Part shown: piece by piece, positions 6,088 through 7,131 of the stretch
Position numbering within the stretch: position 1 is the stretch's first letter
Layout: the number at the start of each line of letters is the position of its first letter
NCBI GenBank assembly: GCA_900555105.1
Contig: USJP01000077.1
Location: 1 to 7,131, forward strand
Reading direction: 5' to 3'
Length of the DNA: 7,131 bases
Origin: an uncultured Coriobacteriaceae bacterium
GTDB lineage: Bacteria > Actinomycetota > Coriobacteriia > Coriobacteriales > UMGS124
Program-made: the position numbers and the translations under genes
Notes under the pieces: generated by a model
The model's database searches: none
What the model was told of the DNA's origin: nothing
The model's input: only the letters and a program-made list of their open reading frames with translations

Positions 6088-6987
6088 TTGAACACTGAGT
6101 ACCTTCGCTACTTTGAGCTCGCCTACATGGAGGGCAACTTCTCGGCCGCCGCCCGCCGCGTGCCTGTGTCGCCGCAGGGCCTCACCAAGGCTATTCACAC
6201 GCTCGAAAAAGACCTGGGCGTGCCCCTGTTCAACATCGACGACGCCACTGGGTCTCCCGTGCCCACCGACTACGCCCACGAGTTGTTCCAATATGCCCAG
6301 GTGTTCGACTCCAACACGCACTTGCTGCAGTCTGCGTTCAACGCCATTCGTGGGGGCCAGCGCTCAACCATACGTCTTGCCTGTTCATTGGGCGTGCTCG
6401 GCACGTTCGGTCCGGAGTTTCTAGAGCGCTTCTACGAGCGACACCCCGACATCGACTTTGAGTATTGGGAGGCATCTGACGAGTCGGTCGTGCGCAACCT
6501 ACAAAAAGGGGAGTGCGGCTTGGCATTGCTCGTGGGCCGGGTGCCCGAGGGCATGCAGACACGCGAGCTCTATCGGTGCCGCCAATACTTGTGGGTCAAC
6601 GAGGAGAGCTCGCTGGCCGAGCGCGAATCGCTGGGCCTTGCCGACATCGCGGGCTGCGACGTGGCGATTCCCGGTACGGGCTTCGATTGCTATCGCAGGC
6701 TTATGGAGGGCGCCGAGCAGGCGGGCGTGGGTCTGGGCCATGTGTACCAGATGAGCGAGATATTCCAGCTCTATGAGTTCGCGGCGAGTGGCCGCGGTGT
6801 GGGGTTCTCGGTTGAGCATCTGGTAAACCTGCCTATCTTCTCCCGCGATCATCGGGCTGTGCCCGTTGTGCTCGAAGGCGCCCCGTGGTGTTTTTCAATC
6901 GTCTGCCTCGGCACCCATGCGCTCGACGATGCCGAGCAGGCGTTCTGGGCGTACTGCCAGGCGAGTGCGAAGGGATTGGGGGAGTAG
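6088..6987 (+). CDS. LysR-type transcriptional regulator, likely regulator of the divergent flavoprotein
   Basis: This encodes 299 residues, the normal size for LysR regulators. I place the start at the TTG at 6088 because the protein then begins (M)NTEYLRYFELAYMEGNFSAAA, matching the usual family N-terminus, and a GGGGG ribosome site (6076-6080) lies 7 nt upstream. A GTG at 5971 in the same frame would add 39 residues unlike the family. The winged helix-turn-helix covers about 1-60, with recognition-region residues SPQGLTKAIHTLEKDLGVPLF (28-48). The effector-binding domain, two periplasmic-binding-protein-like lobes, covers about 93-290. It starts at STIRLACSLGVLG and includes GRGVGFSVEHLV (235-246) near the end. 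The inducer cannot be read from sequence. Divergence from the exported reductase across 286 bp suggests it controls that gene and itself. Confidence 0.9.
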   Translation: MNTEYLRYFELAYMEGNFSAAARRVPVSPQGLTKAIHTLEKDLGVPLFNIDDATGSPVPTDYAHELFQYAQVFDSNTHLLQSAFNAIRGGQRSTIRLACSLGVLGTFGPEFLERFYERHPDIDFEYWEASDESVVRNLQKGECGLALLVGRVPEGMQTRELYRCRQYLWVNEESSLAERESLGLADIAGCDVAIPGTGFDCYRRLMEGAEQAGVGLGHVYQMSEIFQLYEFAASGRGVGFSVEHLVNLPIFSRDHRAVPVVLEGAPWCFSIVCLGTHALDDAEQAFWAYCQASAKGLGE

Positions 6988-7074
6988 CGAAGTTGCGGGC
7001 AGTCGGCGCCGGCCTACGGAAGGCCCGAAGTCGCGGGTGGAGAGCGGGCCTGCGAGTTGCGTGAGGCCGAAGGC

Positions 7075-7099
7075 GGGGAGCGGGGGCTGAGGGCGCGGG
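7075..7099 (+). other. G-quadruplex-type motif downstream of the LysR gene
   Basis: Four guanine runs lie in a row: GGGG (7075-7078), GGGGG (7082-7086), GGG (7091-7093) and GGG (7097-7099). The loops are AGC, CTGA and CGC, fitting the standard G3+N1-7 pattern. The rest of 6988-7131 has no supported gene. It contains a small stem GGCCT-N5-AGGCC (7011-7025) without a T-run and a near-repeat CGAAGT(T/C)GCGGG at 6988 and 7026. Confidence 0.4.
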
Positions 7100-7131
7100 C
7101 GCTCCCGGGCTATGTGGCCGCACGTCCCGCT

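Noticed and set aside
6071..6091. Tiny leader open frame (TTG or ATG) whose TGA overlaps the LysR TTG start
   Set aside because: The purine-rich ribosome-like sequence at 6041-6052 is about 18-21 nt from its starts, too far for normal use, and the peptide would have five to six residues. Coupling is possible but unsupported.
5802..6095. N-terminal extension of the flavoprotein to an ATG at 6095
   Set aside because: The extension precedes a perfect Tat signal peptide and ribosome site, and would overlap the start of the LysR gene and its control region.

Overview
The window is high-GC, densely coded bacterial DNA carrying four protein genes: three complete and one running off the left edge. 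Three features together point to an anaerobic actinobacterium of the class Coriobacteriia (Eggerthella, Olsenella and Collinsella relatives): a Tat-exported, cysteine-rich fumarate-reductase-like flavoprotein, a divergent LysR-type regulator beside it, and strongly GC-biased codons. This placement is inferred from gene content only. No rRNA, tRNA, CRISPR array or insertion sequence was seen.

Layout. Bases 1-2571 (minus strand) hold the first 857 codons of a SWIM zinc-finger SNF2-family helicase; its second RecA-like lobe lies outside the window. Bases 2572-2751 are a divergent regulatory region. It is more AT-rich than its surroundings and carries three copies of a palindromic element, CTTTCCC-N6-GGGAAAG, spaced exactly 32 bp apart. 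The central copy extends into a perfect inverted repeat with 14-bp arms. Bases 2752-4071 (plus) encode a 439-residue AAA ATPase of the AAA_14/DUF4143 (COG1373) type, with visibly less GC-biased codons than its neighbours. A hairpin with a U-tract on the minus strand (4101-4144) terminates the gene to its right. Bases 4209-5801 (minus) encode a 530-residue Tat-exported flavoprotein reductase. Bases 5802-6087 are a second divergent regulatory region with a LysR-type T-N11-A dyad. Bases 6088-6987 (plus) encode a LysR-type regulator that probably starts at TTG. The remaining 144 bases are non-coding, GC-rich, and contain a G-quadruplex-type run of guanines.

How the genes may work together. The flavoprotein and LysR gene form a classic divergent regulator/target pair: the regulator probably senses a substrate or related metabolite and controls the exported reductase. 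The flavoprotein keeps the FAD-binding fold but appears to lack the His and Arg that hold the dicarboxylate in fumarate reductases, so its electron acceptor is probably something else. The helicase and the ATPase share the three-operator intergenic region, so they may be co-regulated, possibly by the ATPase itself, whose C-terminal half is thought to include a DNA-binding winged helix. The most unusual structure in the window is that phased operator array.
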